This document shows, one piece after another, positions 20,219-29,926 of a stretch of DNA of 40,595 bases (its first letter is position 1; the number at the start of each line of letters is the position of its first letter). Location of the stretch: the NCBI GenBank assembly GCA_902544135.1, contig CACCBF010000002.1, positions 1-40,595 on the forward strand, given 5' to 3'. The translations under genes were made by a program, and so were the position numbers. Origin of the DNA: an uncultured Pelagibacteraceae bacterium. GTDB lineage: Bacteria; Pseudomonadota; Alphaproteobacteria; Pelagibacterales; Pelagibacteraceae. Below the pieces are notes generated by a model. That model ran no database searches and was not told the origin of the DNA. It was given only the letters and a program-made list of their open reading frames with translations.

Positions 20219-20929
20219 ATGAATGAAATTGCTTTAATTGGAAAAAAAATAGGAATGACACGAGAATTCTATAAAACAGGTCAATTAGTGCCTGTAACTG
20301 TTTTAAAAATGGAAAAAGCTCGTGTGATTCAAATAATAAATCAAGAAACAAGAGGTTACAACGCAGTTCAACTTGGTTATGGGAAGATTAAGAATTCGAA
20401 GCTTACGAAGGCTATGAAGGGATATTTTGCAAAAAAAAATACTGAAGCTAAAAAAAGACTTAAAGAATTTAAAGTTTTAGATGTTAGCAAATATAAAGAG
20501 GGGAATGAATTTGGTTTGGAAATTTTTAAAGACGTGAAGTATGTAGATACAAGATCAAAAACTATTGGTAAGGGTTTTGCAGGAGCAATGAAAAGGCACA
20601 ATTTTGGTGGTTTAAGAGCAACTCATGGAGTTTCAATTTCTCATAGATCTCATGGATCAACAGGTCAAAGACAAGATCCTGGTAAGGTTTTTAAAGGAAA
20701 AAAGATGGCTGGACACATGGGAGACAAACTTAGAACAATGCAAAATATTGAGATTATAAAAACAGATATTGAAAATGAGCTACTATATCTCAAGGGCTCT
20801 ATACCTGGTTCAAAAAATACTGAAGTTTTAGTTAAAAAGTCAATTAAAAATATTGATAAAAAGACTATAGAAGAAAAAATAATTGCATCAGATCAAGCTA
20901 AAAAAACTCCTGAGAAAAAGAAAAAATAA
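20219..20929 (+). CDS. rplC: 50S ribosomal protein L3
   Basis: Assembly-initiating protein close to the peptidyl-transferase centre. The 236-residue product begins IALIGKKIGMTREFYKTGQL and has SHRSHGSTGQRQDPGKVFKG, including the Gln that PrmB methylates in other bacteria. The C-terminal tail ends AKKTPEKKKK, a lysine-rich extension that makes it longer than the usual ~210 residues. Its TAA shares a base with the rplD ATG. Confidence 0.97.
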   Translation: MNEIALIGKKIGMTREFYKTGQLVPVTVLKMEKARVIQIINQETRGYNAVQLGYGKIKNSKLTKAMKGYFAKKNTEAKKRLKEFKVLDVSKYKEGNEFGLEIFKDVKYVDTRSKTIGKGFAGAMKRHNFGGLRATHGVSISHRSHGSTGQRQDPGKVFKGKKMAGHMGDKLRTMQNIEIIKTDIENELLYLKGSIPGSKNTEVLVKKSIKNIDKKTIEEKIIASDQAKKTPEKKKK

Positions 20930-21552
20930 TGAAAATTGAAAAAATTAACATAAATGGAAAAAAAGAGTCTATTGAAATTTTAGATAAAGTATTTTCAGTA
21001 AAAATAAATAAGAGACTAGTTAATAATGTTTTATATAAAACAAATGCAAATTATAAAGGACGTCATGCTAAGACAAAACAACAGAATGAAGTCTCTGGTC
21101 CTACTTCTAAAATATATGCTCAGAAAGGAACTGGAAACGCAAGACATGCTAGTCGAAAAGCTCCAATTTTTGTAGGTGGTGGTGTTGCTCATGGACCAAA
21201 AGGTGAATTAGCATATAAAAAACGAAAATTAAATAAAAATGAAAAAAAACAAGGTATCGCTTCTTTGATGAGTGAAAAAATTAAACATAAAAATTTGATT
21301 ATATTAAATGATTTTAGCTCTGAGATAAAAAAAACAAAAGAAATGTATAATATCCTAAAAAAACTTGAAATTTCAAACTCATTATTAATTTTAGATAAAT
21401 CTTCGAAAGAAAAAATAGAGAAATCAATTAGAAATATTCCAAATATTAAAGTAACCGATGTTAATCATTTTAGTGCATTTGATGTTGTTAAATATAAAAA
21501 AACTGTTTTTACTGAGAGTTCTGTCAAAGAACTAGAAAAGAGATACATATAA
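20929..21552 (+). CDS. rplD: 50S ribosomal protein L4
   Basis: Lines the exit tunnel with an extended loop; in E. coli it represses the S10 operon. The 207-residue product has the tunnel-loop segment GTGNARHASRKAPIFVGGGV (~64-83) and HGPKGELAYKKRKLNK. The remainder is more divergent and lysine-rich than typical L4. TAATG overlaps on both sides. Confidence 0.96.
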   Translation: MKIEKININGKKESIEILDKVFSVKINKRLVNNVLYKTNANYKGRHAKTKQQNEVSGPTSKIYAQKGTGNARHASRKAPIFVGGGVAHGPKGELAYKKRKLNKNEKKQGIASLMSEKIKHKNLIILNDFSSEIKKTKEMYNILKKLEISNSLLILDKSSKEKIEKSIRNIPNIKVTDVNHFSAFDVVKYKKTVFTESSVKELEKRYI

Positions 21553-21845
21553 TGAATAAAATTCATCTATTTGATAAAATTATATCACCTGTAGTAACTG
21601 AAAAATCTACGAAATTATCTGAACATAATAAAATAGTTTTTAAAGTTCCGACTGGTGCTAATAAAAAGAATTTAAAAAAAAATATCGAGAAAATTTTTAA
21701 AGTAAATGTTGTGAAAGTAAATATCATAAACAAGCAAAACAGATCTAAAATGACAAGGGGGAGAAAAGTTAAGATTTCTGGATATAAAAAAGCAATTATA
21801 ACACTTAAAAAAGGTCAAAATATAGATCTTACAGCAGGTATTTAA
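21552..21845 (+). CDS. rplW: 50S ribosomal protein L23
   Basis: Tunnel-exit protein, docking site for trigger factor and SRP. The 97-residue product fits: ISPVVTEKSTKLSEHNKIVF near the N-terminus and KMTRGRKVKISGYKKAIITL in the C-terminal half. It overlaps rplD by one base and is followed two bases later by rplB. Confidence 0.96.
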   Translation: MNKIHLFDKIISPVVTEKSTKLSEHNKIVFKVPTGANKKNLKKNIEKIFKVNVVKVNIINKQNRSKMTRGRKVKISGYKKAIITLKKGQNIDLTAGI

Positions 21846-21847
21846 AC

Positions 21848-22687
21848 ATGGGACTAAAAACATTTAAACCATATACAAAATCTACAAGAGGTACAATTTT
21901 AGTTGACAGAACTGGGTTGTGGAAAGGTAAACCTTTCAAAGCTCTTGTTTCTCCAAAAAATTCTATGAAAGGAAGAAATAATAATGGGCGTATAACTTCA
22001 TCTAATAGAGCTGGAGGTCATAAAAAAATGTATAGACATGTAGACTTCTATAGAAAGAAATTTGACATGCCAGCAACTGTGGAAAGAATAGAGTATGATC
22101 CAAACAGATCTTGTTACATCATGCTTGTAAAATTTGATGATGGTAGTCATTCATACTATTTAGCACCACAAAAGATTAATGTTGGAGACAAAATAGAAAA
22201 TGGTTCAAAAAAAGAGATCAAAATAGGAAATTGTATGCCTCTTCAAGATATCCCTGTTGGTGTGAATATCCACAATGTTGAAATTCAGCCCGGTGCGGGT
22301 GGTAAATTAGCAAGATCAGCTGGCGCATCAGTTTTAATAAGTGGTGTGGACGGTAATTATAGTTTAGTGAAATTAACTTCAGGTGAAGTTAGAAAAATTG
22401 ACTCTAGATCATTGGCTACAATTGGTGTTTTGAGCAATCCTGATCAAAAAAATATTAAGATTGGAAAAGCAGGAAGATCTAGATGGTTAGGAAGAAGACC
22501 TCATACCAGAGGAGTAGTAAAAAATCCTGTTGATCACCCTCACGGCGGTGGAGAAGGTAAATCAGCGGGAGGGAGACATCCAGTCTCACCTACTGGTCAA
22601 TCGGCTAAAGGTTTAAAAACTAGAGATAACAAAAGGACAGATAAATTTATTGTGAAGAGAAGAAACAAAAGAAAGGATACTAAGTAA
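21848..22687 (+). CDS. rplB: 50S ribosomal protein L2
   Basis: Core 50S protein needed for subunit joining and peptidyl transfer. The 279-residue product has full family length, with [20 protein letters not shown] at the start and the signature [20 protein letters not shown] (~227-246) holding the conserved His. Its stop overlaps the rpsS start (TAATG). Confidence 0.98.
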   Translation: MGLKTFKPYTKSTRGTILVDRTGLWKGKPFKALVSPKNSMKGRNNNGRITSSNRAGGHKKMYRHVDFYRKKFDMPATVERIEYDPNRSCYIMLVKFDDGSHSYYLAPQKINVGDKIENGSKKEIKIGNCMPLQDIPVGVNIHNVEIQPGAGGKLARSAGASVLISGVDGNYSLVKLTSGEVRKIDSRSLATIGVLSNPDQKNIKIGKAGRSRWLGRRPHTRGVVKNPVDHPHGGGEGKSAGGRHPVSPTGQSAKGLKTRDNKRTDKFIVKRRNKRKDTK

Positions 22688-22986
22688 TGGCTAGAGCTGT
22701 GTGGAAAGGACCTTTCGTAGAGGAAAGTCTAATGAAAAAAGTTGACAAATATAAAGTCGATCCAAAAAAAATACCAATTAAAACTTGGTCAAGAAAGTCT
22801 ACAATAATACCAGACTTTGTTGGGGTTAGCTTTTTAATTTATAATGGAAAAAAATTTATACCAATCACAATTTCTGAAGATATGGTTGGCCATAAACTAG
22901 GTGAATTTGCGCCTACAAGAACTTTTTTTGGTCATACACCCGCAGATAAAAAAGCTAAACCAGCTGAAGCAGAGGGGAAAAAATAA
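22687..22986 (+). CDS. rpsS: 30S ribosomal protein S19
   Basis: 30S head protein that contacts the A-site finger. The 99-residue product starts [18 protein letters not shown] and has [15 protein letters not shown] and [15 protein letters not shown]. The tail after HTPADKK is a short charged extension beyond the usual ~92 residues. It is followed after six bases by rplV. Confidence 0.97.
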   Translation: MARAVWKGPFVEESLMKKVDKYKVDPKKIPIKTWSRKSTIIPDFVGVSFLIYNGKKFIPITISEDMVGHKLGEFAPTRTFFGHTPADKKAKPAEAEGKK

Positions 22987-22992
22987 AAATTT

Positions 22993-23391
22993 ATGAGTAA
23001 AAAAAATAAAATAGTAAAGAAAAATGACAAAATTGTAAAATCTATTAATAATAATATTAGATCAAGTGTGAGAAAACTTAATCCAATTTTAAAAGGTATA
23101 GTCGGAAAAAAAGTTGAAGTAGCTATTCGAGATCTTCAATTTTCTGAAAAAAGGATAACAAAAGATATTAGAAAAACTATTAATTCTGCAGTTGCAAATG
23201 CTGAGAACAACTTTCAATATGATATAGATAAATTGATAGTTAAAGAGGCTTATTGTGGAAAAAAAATTACAATGAAAAGATTTAGGCCTAGAGCAAAAGG
23301 AAGAGCTGCACCAATTTTAAAACCTTACTCAAGTGTAACTATTATTTTAACAGAAACAAAAAAAATGGAGAGTCATGGGTCAAAAAGTTAA
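22993..23391 (+). CDS. rplV: 50S ribosomal protein L22
   Basis: Forms part of the exit-tunnel wall with a beta-hairpin. The 132-residue product shows [20 protein letters not shown] near 24-43 and the hairpin tip region [21 protein letters not shown] lysine/asparagine-rich N-terminal stretch of about 20 residues precedes the conserved part. Its last 17 bases overlap the rpsC start in another frame, the largest same-strand overlap in the cluster. Confidence 0.95.
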   Translation: MSKKNKIVKKNDKIVKSINNNIRSSVRKLNPILKGIVGKKVEVAIRDLQFSEKRITKDIRKTINSAVANAENNFQYDIDKLIVKEAYCGKKITMKRFRPRAKGRAAPILKPYSSVTIILTETKKMESHGSKS

Positions 23392-24052
23392 TCCGGTTGG
23401 GTTTAGATTAGGTGTTAATAGAGGTTGGGACTCTGTTTGGTATGCTAAAAAGAAAGATTTTGGTAATTACTTAATCGAAGATTATAGAATTAGAGAATAC
23501 ATAAAAAAGAATGTTATAAATTCAGGTGTTTCAAAAGTAATGATAGAGAGGACAGCTAATAAGTGTTATGTAACAATTTACACATCTAGACCAGGATTTG
23601 TTATTGGAAAAAAAGGGAGTGATATAGATAAAATTAAAAATAATTTATCTAAACTTACCGTTAACGAAGTTAGTCTGAATATTAAAGAAGTTAAAAAACC
23701 TGAGACTAATGCTTATTTAGTGGCAGAGAACATAGCCCAACAATTAGTAAAAAGAATATCTTACAGAAGAGCAATGAAGCGAGCAATGCAATCTTGTTTA
23801 AGATTAGGTGCAAAGGGTATCAAAGTCTCAATAAGTGGTAGATTAGGTGGAAATGAAATTGCAAGAACAGAGTGGTTAAGAGATGGGAGTATACCATCAC
23901 ACACTTTAAGAGCAGATATCGATTATGCAGAGGCTGAAGCTCTCACAACATACGGAATTATTGGCATAAAGGTATGGATATACAAAGGAGAAGTTTTTGC
24001 TAAAGAGTTTAGCCAGGAAACTAATAAAGTGAAGGACAAAGAAGGTAAATAA
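23375..24052 (+). CDS. rpsC: 30S ribosomal protein S3
   Basis: Lines the mRNA entry channel and contributes helicase activity. The 225-residue product begins [20 protein letters not shown], contains the KH-domain segment [17 protein letters not shown] (~73-89), and the C-terminal domain with [19 protein letters not shown]. The conserved MGQKVNP start fixes the ATG at 23375 inside the rplV 3' end. Confidence 0.98.
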   Translation: MGQKVNPVGFRLGVNRGWDSVWYAKKKDFGNYLIEDYRIREYIKKNVINSGVSKVMIERTANKCYVTIYTSRPGFVIGKKGSDIDKIKNNLSKLTVNEVSLNIKEVKKPETNAYLVAENIAQQLVKRISYRRAMKRAMQSCLRLGAKGIKVSISGRLGGNEIARTEWLRDGSIPSHTLRADIDYAEAEALTTYGIIGIKVWIYKGEVFAKEFSQETNKVKDKEGK

Positions 24053-24056
24053 TAAA

Positions 24057-24467
24057 ATGTTGCAACCGGTAAGAACAAAATGGAGAAAAGCACATAAAGG
24101 TAGAATACATGGAACTGCATCTAGAGCTAACTTTATAAATTATGGTGCTTATGCTTTAAAAGCCTTATCACCAGACAGAGTAACTGGTAAACAAATAGAA
24201 GCTGCTAGAGTAGCATTAACAAGACACATGAAAAGACAAGGTCGAGTATGGACAAGAATTTTTCCAAATATTCCAGTTTCAAAAAAACCAATCGAAGTAA
24301 GAATGGGTAAAGGAAAAGGATCTCCAGAGTTTTATGCATGTAGAGTGAAGCCAGGACGAATTTTATTTGAAGTAGATGGTGTTTCTGAGCAAATAGCAAA
24401 GGAGGCATTATATAAAGCCTCAGCAAAACTACCCATAAAAACAAAAACAATAAAAAGATTTGCCTAA
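24057..24467 (+). CDS. rplP: 50S ribosomal protein L16
   Basis: Organises the A-site side of the 50S subunit. The 136-residue product has the start [19 protein letters not shown] and the typical [20 protein letters not shown] and [20 protein letters not shown]. One base separates its stop from the rpmC ATG. Confidence 0.98.
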   Translation: MLQPVRTKWRKAHKGRIHGTASRANFINYGAYALKALSPDRVTGKQIEAARVALTRHMKRQGRVWTRIFPNIPVSKKPIEVRMGKGKGSPEFYACRVKPGRILFEVDGVSEQIAKEALYKASAKLPIKTKTIKRFA

Positions 24468-24468
24468 C

Positions 24469-24660
24469 ATGAAGAAACAAGAAATTAAAAAACTTACAAA
24501 AGATCAAATATTTAAAAATATTGATAAATTAAAAAAAGATTTATTTAATTTAAGATTTCAAAAAATAAATTCCCAAGTAACTAATCCTGCTAAAATTAGT
24601 GAAACAAAAAAAACAATTGCAAGATTAAAAACAGTATTAAAAGGAAAAATAAATGCCTAA
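24469..24660 (+). CDS. rpmC: 50S ribosomal protein L29
   Basis: Small tunnel-exit protein. The 63-residue product starts [20 protein letters not shown] and has [20 protein letters not shown], the conserved helical hairpin. The ATG at 24469 is preferred over an in-frame TTG at 24460 that would overlap rplP. Its last eight bases overlap rpsQ. Confidence 0.95.
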   Translation: MKKQEIKKLTKDQIFKNIDKLKKDLFNLRFQKINSQVTNPAKISETKKTIARLKTVLKGKINA

Positions 24661-24889
24661 AAAAATTTTAAAAGGAATTGTTGTAAGTGACAAACCAAAT
24701 AAAACTATAACTGTAATGGTAGAAAGAAAATATTCACATCCAGTACTTAAAAAAGTGATCAAAGTGCGAAAGAAATACAATGTTCATGATGAAAATAATA
24801 AATATAAAAATGGAGATAAAGTATCAATAATAGAGAGCAAGCCATTTTCAAAAAATAAAAAGTTTCAAGTGATGGAGAATTACAATTAA
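24653..24889 (+). CDS. rpsQ: 30S ribosomal protein S17
   Basis: Primary 16S rRNA-binding OB-fold protein. The 78-residue product has [20 protein letters not shown] at the N-terminus, then [20 protein letters not shown] and a short [16 protein letters not shown] end. It starts eight bases inside rpmC and shares its stop with the rplN start by one base. Confidence 0.96.
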   Translation: MPKKILKGIVVSDKPNKTITVMVERKYSHPVLKKVIKVRKKYNVHDENNKYKNGDKVSIIESKPFSKNKKFQVMENYN

Positions 24890-25257
24890 TGATACAAGTT
24901 CAAACTGAGTTACTAGTAGCGGATAACACTGGAGCAAAAAAAATTGAGTGTATAAAAGTTTTAGGTGGGTCAAAAAGAAGATATGCTAGTATTGGCGATA
25001 CAATTGTAATAGCAGTTAAAGAAGCAATACCAAAAGGTAAAGTAAAAAAAGGGTCAGTTCATAAAGCTGTTGTGGTAAGGGTTAAAAAAGGAATCCATAG
25101 AAATGATGGTTCAAAAGTTAAATTTGATAATAATGCTGCGGTATTAGTTGATGATAAAGGTGAACCAGTTGGTACAAGAATTTTTGGACCAGTAACTAGA
25201 GAATTAAGAAACAGAGGGCAAATGAAAATAATTTCACTAGCTCCAGAGGTTTTATAA
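24889..25257 (+). CDS. rplN: 50S ribosomal protein L14
   Basis: Interface protein at an intersubunit bridge. The 122-residue product is canonical: [20 protein letters not shown] start, the [14 protein letters not shown] region, and [20 protein letters not shown] at the end. TAATG overlaps on both sides. Confidence 0.98.
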   Translation: MIQVQTELLVADNTGAKKIECIKVLGGSKRRYASIGDTIVIAVKEAIPKGKVKKGSVHKAVVVRVKKGIHRNDGSKVKFDNNAAVLVDDKGEPVGTRIFGPVTRELRNRGQMKIISLAPEVL

Positions 25258-25505
25258 TGATTAAAAAAGGTCTTAAAGTTAAAGTTTTGTCTGGTAAAGA
25301 TAGAAATAAAGAAGGTGAAGTAATTGAAATAGATAGATCAAACAACAGAGCAAAGATTAAAGATATAAATATGGTTAAAAAACATGTCAAAACTACAAAA
25401 GAAAAAAAAGGTGGAATCTTTTCAAAAGAGAGCTTTATCCATATTTCAAATCTTAGATTGATTGATGAAAAAATTAAAAATAAAAAGAAAGAAGCTAAAA
25501 AATAA
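25257..25505 (+). CDS. rplX: 50S ribosomal protein L24
   Basis: Assembly-initiator protein at the tunnel exit. The 82-residue product begins with a KOW motif ([20 protein letters not shown], residues 3-22) and has [20 protein letters not shown]. It is shorter than the ~103-residue E. coli protein and ends in a lysine-rich tail. One-base overlaps with rplN and rplE. Confidence 0.95.
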   Translation: MIKKGLKVKVLSGKDRNKEGEVIEIDRSNNRAKIKDINMVKKHVKTTKEKKGGIFSKESFIHISNLRLIDEKIKNKKKEAKK

Positions 25506-26059
25506 TGACACCAAGATTAAAGGAATTGTACTATAGGGAAATCCAACCTTCACTCAAGTCTCAATTCGGTTTTAAGAACTTATATATGGGACCCAAGATA
25601 GAAAAAATAGTTTTAAATATGGGACTTGGTCTAGATGGGAATGATAGTAAGATTTTAAAATCTTGTGAGGAAGATTTAGCTAAAATTACGGGACAGAAGC
25701 CAGTTATAACTAAATTTAAAAAATCAGTTGCAAATTTTAAAACAAGAAAAGGTTCAAATTCTGGCTTAAAAGTAACTCTTAGAAAAAATAAAATGTATGA
25801 GTTTTTAGACAGATTGGTTAATATTGCTTTACCAAGAATTAAAGATTTTAGAGGTCTGTCGTCCAATGGTTTTGATAAGTTTGGAAATTATAGTTTTGGT
25901 ATAAAAGAACATATAATTTTCCCAGAAGTTAGTTTTGATAGAGCTGATAAAGTTAGAGGATTAGATATAGTAATTGTCATCTCATCCAAAAATAAAGAGC
26001 ATAGTTCTGCTTTATTAGAGAAATTAAATTTTCCATTTATTAAGAAAGGAGATAATTAA
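25505..26059 (+). CDS. rplE: 50S ribosomal protein L5
   Basis: Binds 5S rRNA and the P-site tRNA elbow. The 184-residue product shows RLKELYYREIQPSLKSQFG, KIVLNMGLG, AKITGQKPVITKFKKSVANF and RGLSSNGFDKFGNYSFGIKE, all typical. It ends one base before rpsN. Confidence 0.98.
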   Translation: MTPRLKELYYREIQPSLKSQFGFKNLYMGPKIEKIVLNMGLGLDGNDSKILKSCEEDLAKITGQKPVITKFKKSVANFKTRKGSNSGLKVTLRKNKMYEFLDRLVNIALPRIKDFRGLSSNGFDKFGNYSFGIKEHIIFPEVSFDRADKVRGLDIVIVISSKNKEHSSALLEKLNFPFIKKGDN

Positions 26060-26060
26060 A

Positions 26061-26366
26061 ATGGCTAAACTTAGTTCAGTCAATAAAAACAATCGAAGAA
26101 TAAAGTTATCGGATAAATATTTTAAGAAAAGACAACAATTAAAAAAAATTATTATGAATAAGAAACTTTCATTAGAAGAAAGATTTAAAGCACAACAAAA
26201 ATTATCAAAATTACCCCGTAATTCAGCAAAAATAAGAGTAATGAATAGATGTCAAATCACAGGTAGACCACATGGGGTTTATAGAAAACTTAAAATATCT
26301 AGAATTGCATTAAGGCAATTAGGATTACAGGGAAAAATACCAGGACTAGTTAAATCAAGTTGGTAG
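26061..26366 (+). CDS. rpsN: 30S ribosomal protein S14 (zinc-free type)
   Basis: 30S head protein. The 101-residue product is the long form without the CxxC zinc knuckle: it has only one cysteine, in the conserved NRCQITGRPHGVYRKLKISR region. Start and length match the proteobacterial type. Ten bases separate it from rpsH, with an AGGA-like site (AAAGGAA) in the gap. Confidence 0.97.
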   Translation: MAKLSSVNKNNRRIKLSDKYFKKRQQLKKIIMNKKLSLEERFKAQQKLSKLPRNSAKIRVMNRCQITGRPHGVYRKLKISRIALRQLGLQGKIPGLVKSSW

Positions 26367-26376
26367 AAAGGAATAT

Positions 26377-26772
26377 ATGAGCTTAAGTGACCCAATAGGA
26401 GATATGATAGCAAGAATTAAAAATGCTCAATCAAGAAACCATAAAAAAGTTGAGTTACCTTCATCAAATTTTAAATCTAAGATTGCTGGAATTTTAAAAA
26501 ATGAGGGGTTTATCAAAGAGTTTAAAGTAAACTCTCAGAACAACAAATCTACACTTACCCTAGAATTAAAATATCATTCAGGGAATCCTGTTATCAGTGC
26601 TTTTGAGAGAGTATCGAAGCCAGGAAGAAGAATTTTTTCAAGTGCTGAAAGTTTGCCAAAAATCAATAATGGCTTAGGTATTGCAATCATTTCAACTCCA
26701 AAAGGTGTAATGACAGATTTAGATGCAAGAAAACAACGTGTTGGTGGAGAAATAATTTGTAAGGTATTTTAA
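26377..26772 (+). CDS. rpsH: 30S ribosomal protein S8
   Basis: Binds helix 21 of 16S rRNA; in E. coli it represses the spc operon at rplE. The 131-residue product begins MSLSDPIGDMIARIKNAQSR and ends STPKGVMTDLDARKQRVGGE IICKVF in typical form. The stop shares a base with the rplF ATG. Confidence 0.97.
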   Translation: MSLSDPIGDMIARIKNAQSRNHKKVELPSSNFKSKIAGILKNEGFIKEFKVNSQNNKSTLTLELKYHSGNPVISAFERVSKPGRRIFSSAESLPKINNGLGIAIISTPKGVMTDLDARKQRVGGEIICKVF

Positions 26773-27311
26773 TGTCAAAGATAGGTAAAATAAACATTTC
26801 AATCCCAGATAAAGTTAAAGTGGCTCTAGCTGGAAGTATACTGAATATTGAAGGCCCGTTAGGTAAATCTAAACTTAATATTGATTTGGATATTTTTTCT
26901 CTAGATATTAAGGATGGTAAAGAAATTTCAATTAAACCAAAAAAAATAGATCAAAATACAAAAAGGTTATGGGGCATGAATAGGAGCTTAATAAATAATG
27001 CTGTAATTGGATCTAGTAAGGGTTATGAAAAAGTTTTAGAATTAGTTGGGGTTGGTTATAGAGCAGCGTTAAAAGGTAATCAACTAAACCTACAACTTGG
27101 TTACAGTCATGATATAAATTTTGACATACCTGATGGAATAAAGATAACAGTTGAAAAACAAACAACTTTGAAAATAATAGGTGCTGATAAACAACAAGTT
27201 GGTTCAATAGCCTCAAAGCTTAAAACATTAAGAAAAATAGAGCCCTATAAAGGAAAAGGTGTTAGAGAAAAAGGTCAATATATTCTAAAAAAAGAAGGGA
27301 AAAAGAAATAA
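26772..27311 (+). CDS. rplF: 50S ribosomal protein L6
   Basis: Located near the factor-binding site and sarcin-ricin loop. The 179-residue product has [20 protein letters not shown], the repeat-domain motif [20 protein letters not shown] and the C-terminal signature near [20 protein letters not shown] overlaps on both sides. Confidence 0.98.
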   Translation: MSKIGKINISIPDKVKVALAGSILNIEGPLGKSKLNIDLDIFSLDIKDGKEISIKPKKIDQNTKRLWGMNRSLINNAVIGSSKGYEKVLELVGVGYRAALKGNQLNLQLGYSHDINFDIPDGIKITVEKQTTLKIIGADKQQVGSIASKLKTLRKIEPYKGKGVREKGQYILKKEGKKK

Positions 27312-27667
27312 TGAAACTTACAGCTAATCAGAGAAGAAAATTTAGAGTTGGCAAAAAAGTTAAGTCAGTGTCAAAAAAAGAGAGATTTAGATTAAGTATA
27401 TCAAGATCATCAAAAAATATCTCCGCACAAATAATTGATGATGACAAAAATGTAACTCTTTTATCTGCTTCATCTATTGAAAAAGATTTTAGATCTGAAA
27501 CAAAAATTACAAAAACCGAACAATCTAAAATAGTTGCAGAAAAACTAGCCAAAAAAGCTCTAGAAAAGAAAATTTCTAAGATTTATTTTGATAGAGGTCT
27601 TTACAAATATCATGGAAGAGTGAAAATTTTTGCGGAAACTTTACGTAAAAACGGTATGGAGTTTTAA
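27311..27667 (+). CDS. rplR: 50S ribosomal protein L18
   Basis: 5S rRNA-binding protein of the central protuberance. The 118-residue product has [20 protein letters not shown] and ends with the conserved [29 protein letters not shown] region. It overlaps rplF by one base and is followed two bases later by rpsE. Confidence 0.96.
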   Translation: MKLTANQRRKFRVGKKVKSVSKKERFRLSISRSSKNISAQIIDDDKNVTLLSASSIEKDFRSETKITKTEQSKIVAEKLAKKALEKKISKIYFDRGLYKYHGRVKIFAETLRKNGMEF

Positions 27668-27669
27668 CA

Positions 27670-28185
27670 ATGGATAATATTAAAGAAAAAAAATCGGATG
27701 ATATTTTAGAAAAACTGGTCCATATCAATAGAATAACTAAGGTTGTTAAAGGCGGAAGAAGATTTGGTTTCTCAGCTTTGGTAGTCGTTGGAAATCAATC
27801 AGGTAAAATTGGTATAGCTCATGCAAAAGCTAAGCAAGTTCCAGACGCAATTAAAAAAGCAAACGAAATTGCTAGAAGAAAATTAATCCATATACCTCTA
27901 AGAGAGGGAAGAACCATTCATCACGATGTTAAAGCTAAAGATGGGTCTGGTAGAATAGTTTTAAGAGCGGCTTCTAAGGGAACAGGTATTATTGCAGGTG
28001 GACCAGTTAGAGCTGTTTGTGAGGTTTTAGGTGTCAAAGATATAGTGGCAAAATCAATGGGAACCTCTAATGCACATAATGTAATCAGAGCAACAATGAA
28101 AGCTTTATTAAAACAAAACTCACCAAAGCAAATTTCTAACATAAGAAACAAAAAAATTTCTGAAATTATTGAGAAAAGAGGATAA
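27670..28185 (+). CDS. rpsE: 30S ribosomal protein S5
   Basis: Decoding-fidelity protein with an mRNA-helicase role. The 171-residue product has the family signature RITKVVKGGRRFGFSALVVV (residues ~20-39), GSGRIVLRAASKGTGIIAGG and VCEVLGVKDIVAKSMGTSNA. Its stop overlaps the rplO start by one base, so the rpmD gene that normally lies between S5 and L15 is absent. Confidence 0.98.
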   Translation: MDNIKEKKSDDILEKLVHINRITKVVKGGRRFGFSALVVVGNQSGKIGIAHAKAKQVPDAIKKANEIARRKLIHIPLREGRTIHHDVKAKDGSGRIVLRAASKGTGIIAGGPVRAVCEVLGVKDIVAKSMGTSNAHNVIRATMKALLKQNSPKQISNIRNKKISEIIEKRG

Positions 28186-28637
28186 TGATTAGTTTAAACA
28201 ATAGAACTAAAATTAATAAGAATAAAATTAGGGTCGGAAGGGGAATCGGGTCTGGTAAAGGAAAAACTTCAGGCAGAGGAGTAAAGGGACAAAAATCAAG
28301 ATCAGGTGTATCAATAAAAAGTTTTGAAGGTGGTCAGATGCCATTGTACAGGAGACTTCCAAAAAGAGGATTCAATCCTATCGAAAAAAAAAGTATCGCC
28401 ATTTTAAATTTAGATAAGATACAATCTTTTATTGATAAAAAAAGTGTTAAGACCTCTGAAATTTTAAACTCAAATTTATTAAAAAAATTAAAACTAATTA
28501 ATAAAAGATCGTCTAAATTAAAAATCTTAGGATCAGGAGAAATAAAAGATAAGATAAACATTGAGGCAGATTTAGCATCTAAATCAGCAATTAATAAGCT
28601 TGAAAAGATTGGTGGATCTATTCAAATTAAGAAATAA
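28185..28637 (+). CDS. rplO: 50S ribosomal protein L15
   Basis: Late 50S assembly protein. The 150-residue product has the Gly/Arg-rich N-terminal extension NKIRVGRGIGSGKGKTSGRG and GQKSRSGVSIKSFEGGQMPL YRRLPKRGF, typical of L15. The C-terminal part is more divergent. It follows rpsE directly and precedes secY by eight bases. Confidence 0.96.
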   Translation: MISLNNRTKINKNKIRVGRGIGSGKGKTSGRGVKGQKSRSGVSIKSFEGGQMPLYRRLPKRGFNPIEKKSIAILNLDKIQSFIDKKSVKTSEILNSNLLKKLKLINKRSSKLKILGSGEIKDKINIEADLASKSAINKLEKIGGSIQIKK

Positions 28638-28645
28638 TACTATTC

Positions 28646-29926
28646 ATGAGTGCTGCATCTTCAAGTATTGATTTAAGAAACAGAATTTTTTTCACTCTAG
28701 CTTTACTTGCAGTTTATAGATTTGGAACATTTGTTCCTTTACCAGGTATAGACCCCGAACAATTAAAAATTTTAATGGAGGGGAATCAAAAAGGTTTGCT
28801 AGGGATGTTTAATGTTTTTGCAGGTGGAGCGGTAAGTAGGATGGCAATATTTGCATTAGGTATCATGCCCTACATTTCATCATCAATCATTGTTCAATTA
28901 TTAACGGGTGTTTCAGATTATTTTAAAAATCTAAAGGCCCAAGGAGAAACAGGAAGATCTAAAATTACTCAAATCACTCGATACGGAACAGTGCTATTAG
29001 CGACAGTTCAAGGTTATGGTTTATCTGTTGGTTTGGAGTCATCAGCAAATTTGGTTATAAATCCAGGAGTTTTTTTTAAGATATCAACAGTCACCACAAT
29101 AGTTGCTGGTACCATTTTTTTGATGTGGTTAGGAGAACAAATTACACAGAGAGGCATTGGAAACGGAATTTCTTTGATAATTTTTGCTGGTATTGTTGCA
29201 GAAATTCCTAGAGCATTGGTGACAACGTTTGAACTCGGAAGAACAGGTGCTATTTCAACAGTTATGATTTTAGCAATTTTTATACTTCTTATTTTAACGA
29301 TTCTTTTTATTGTCTTTATGGAAAGAGCTTTAAGAAAAATACTTATTAATTATCCAAAAAGACAGATGGGCAATAAGATGTACGGTGGAGAGTCTTCTCA
29401 TTTACCTTTAAAAATAAATCAAGCAGGTGTTATACCAGCAATTTTTGCATCAGCATTATTGTTATTACCTGTAACTTTTTCAAATTTTAATTTTTCTGAA
29501 AGTGATACATTCTTAAACCTAAGTTCATATTTTACACAAGGACAACCTCTTTATATGTTATTATACGCCTCAGGTATAATATTTTTCACATTCTTCTACA
29601 CCTCTATTACATTTAATCCAAATGAAACAGCAGATAATTTGAGAAAATATGGAGGTTTTATTCCAGGTATTAGACCAGGTGAAAGTACAGCAATATACAT
29701 TGATAACATACTCACAAAACTAACAACTATAGGTGCTTTATATTTGACTTTAGTTTGTTTGATGCCAGAATTTTTAATTGCAAAATATCCAATTCCTTTT
29801 TATTTGGGCGGTACCTCAATCTTGATTGTAGTTGTAGTAGCAATAGACACTGTGACTCAAATTCAAACAAGATTAATGAGTTCGCAGTATGAACAATTAA
29901 TTAAAAAGACTAAATTTGGTAGATAG
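28646..29926 (+). CDS. secY: Preprotein translocase subunit SecY
   Basis: Channel subunit of SecYEG in the inner membrane. The 426-residue product has about ten hydrophobic segments, with VYRFGTFVPLPGID near the N-terminus, the plug region after it (GGAVSRMAIFALGIMPYISS) and the cytosolic loop GEQITQRGIGNGISLIIFAG and RKYGGFIPGIRPGESTA. The N-terminus before the first span is about 15 residues shorter than in common alphaproteobacterial SecY; an upstream start is blocked by the rplO stop. The adk GTG follows its TAG without any gap. Confidence 0.98.
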   Translation: MSAASSSIDLRNRIFFTLALLAVYRFGTFVPLPGIDPEQLKILMEGNQKGLLGMFNVFAGGAVSRMAIFALGIMPYISSSIIVQLLTGVSDYFKNLKAQGETGRSKITQITRYGTVLLATVQGYGLSVGLESSANLVINPGVFFKISTVTTIVAGTIFLMWLGEQITQRGIGNGISLIIFAGIVAEIPRALVTTFELGRTGAISTVMILAIFILLILTILFIVFMERALRKILINYPKRQMGNKMYGGESSHLPLKINQAGVIPAIFASALLLLPVTFSNFNFSESDTFLNLSSYFTQGQPLYMLLYASGIIFFTFFYTSITFNPNETADNLRKYGGFIPGIRPGESTAIYIDNILTKLTTIGALYLTLVCLMPEFLIAKYPIPFYLGGTSILIVVVVAIDTVTQIQTRLMSSQYEQLIKKTKFGR

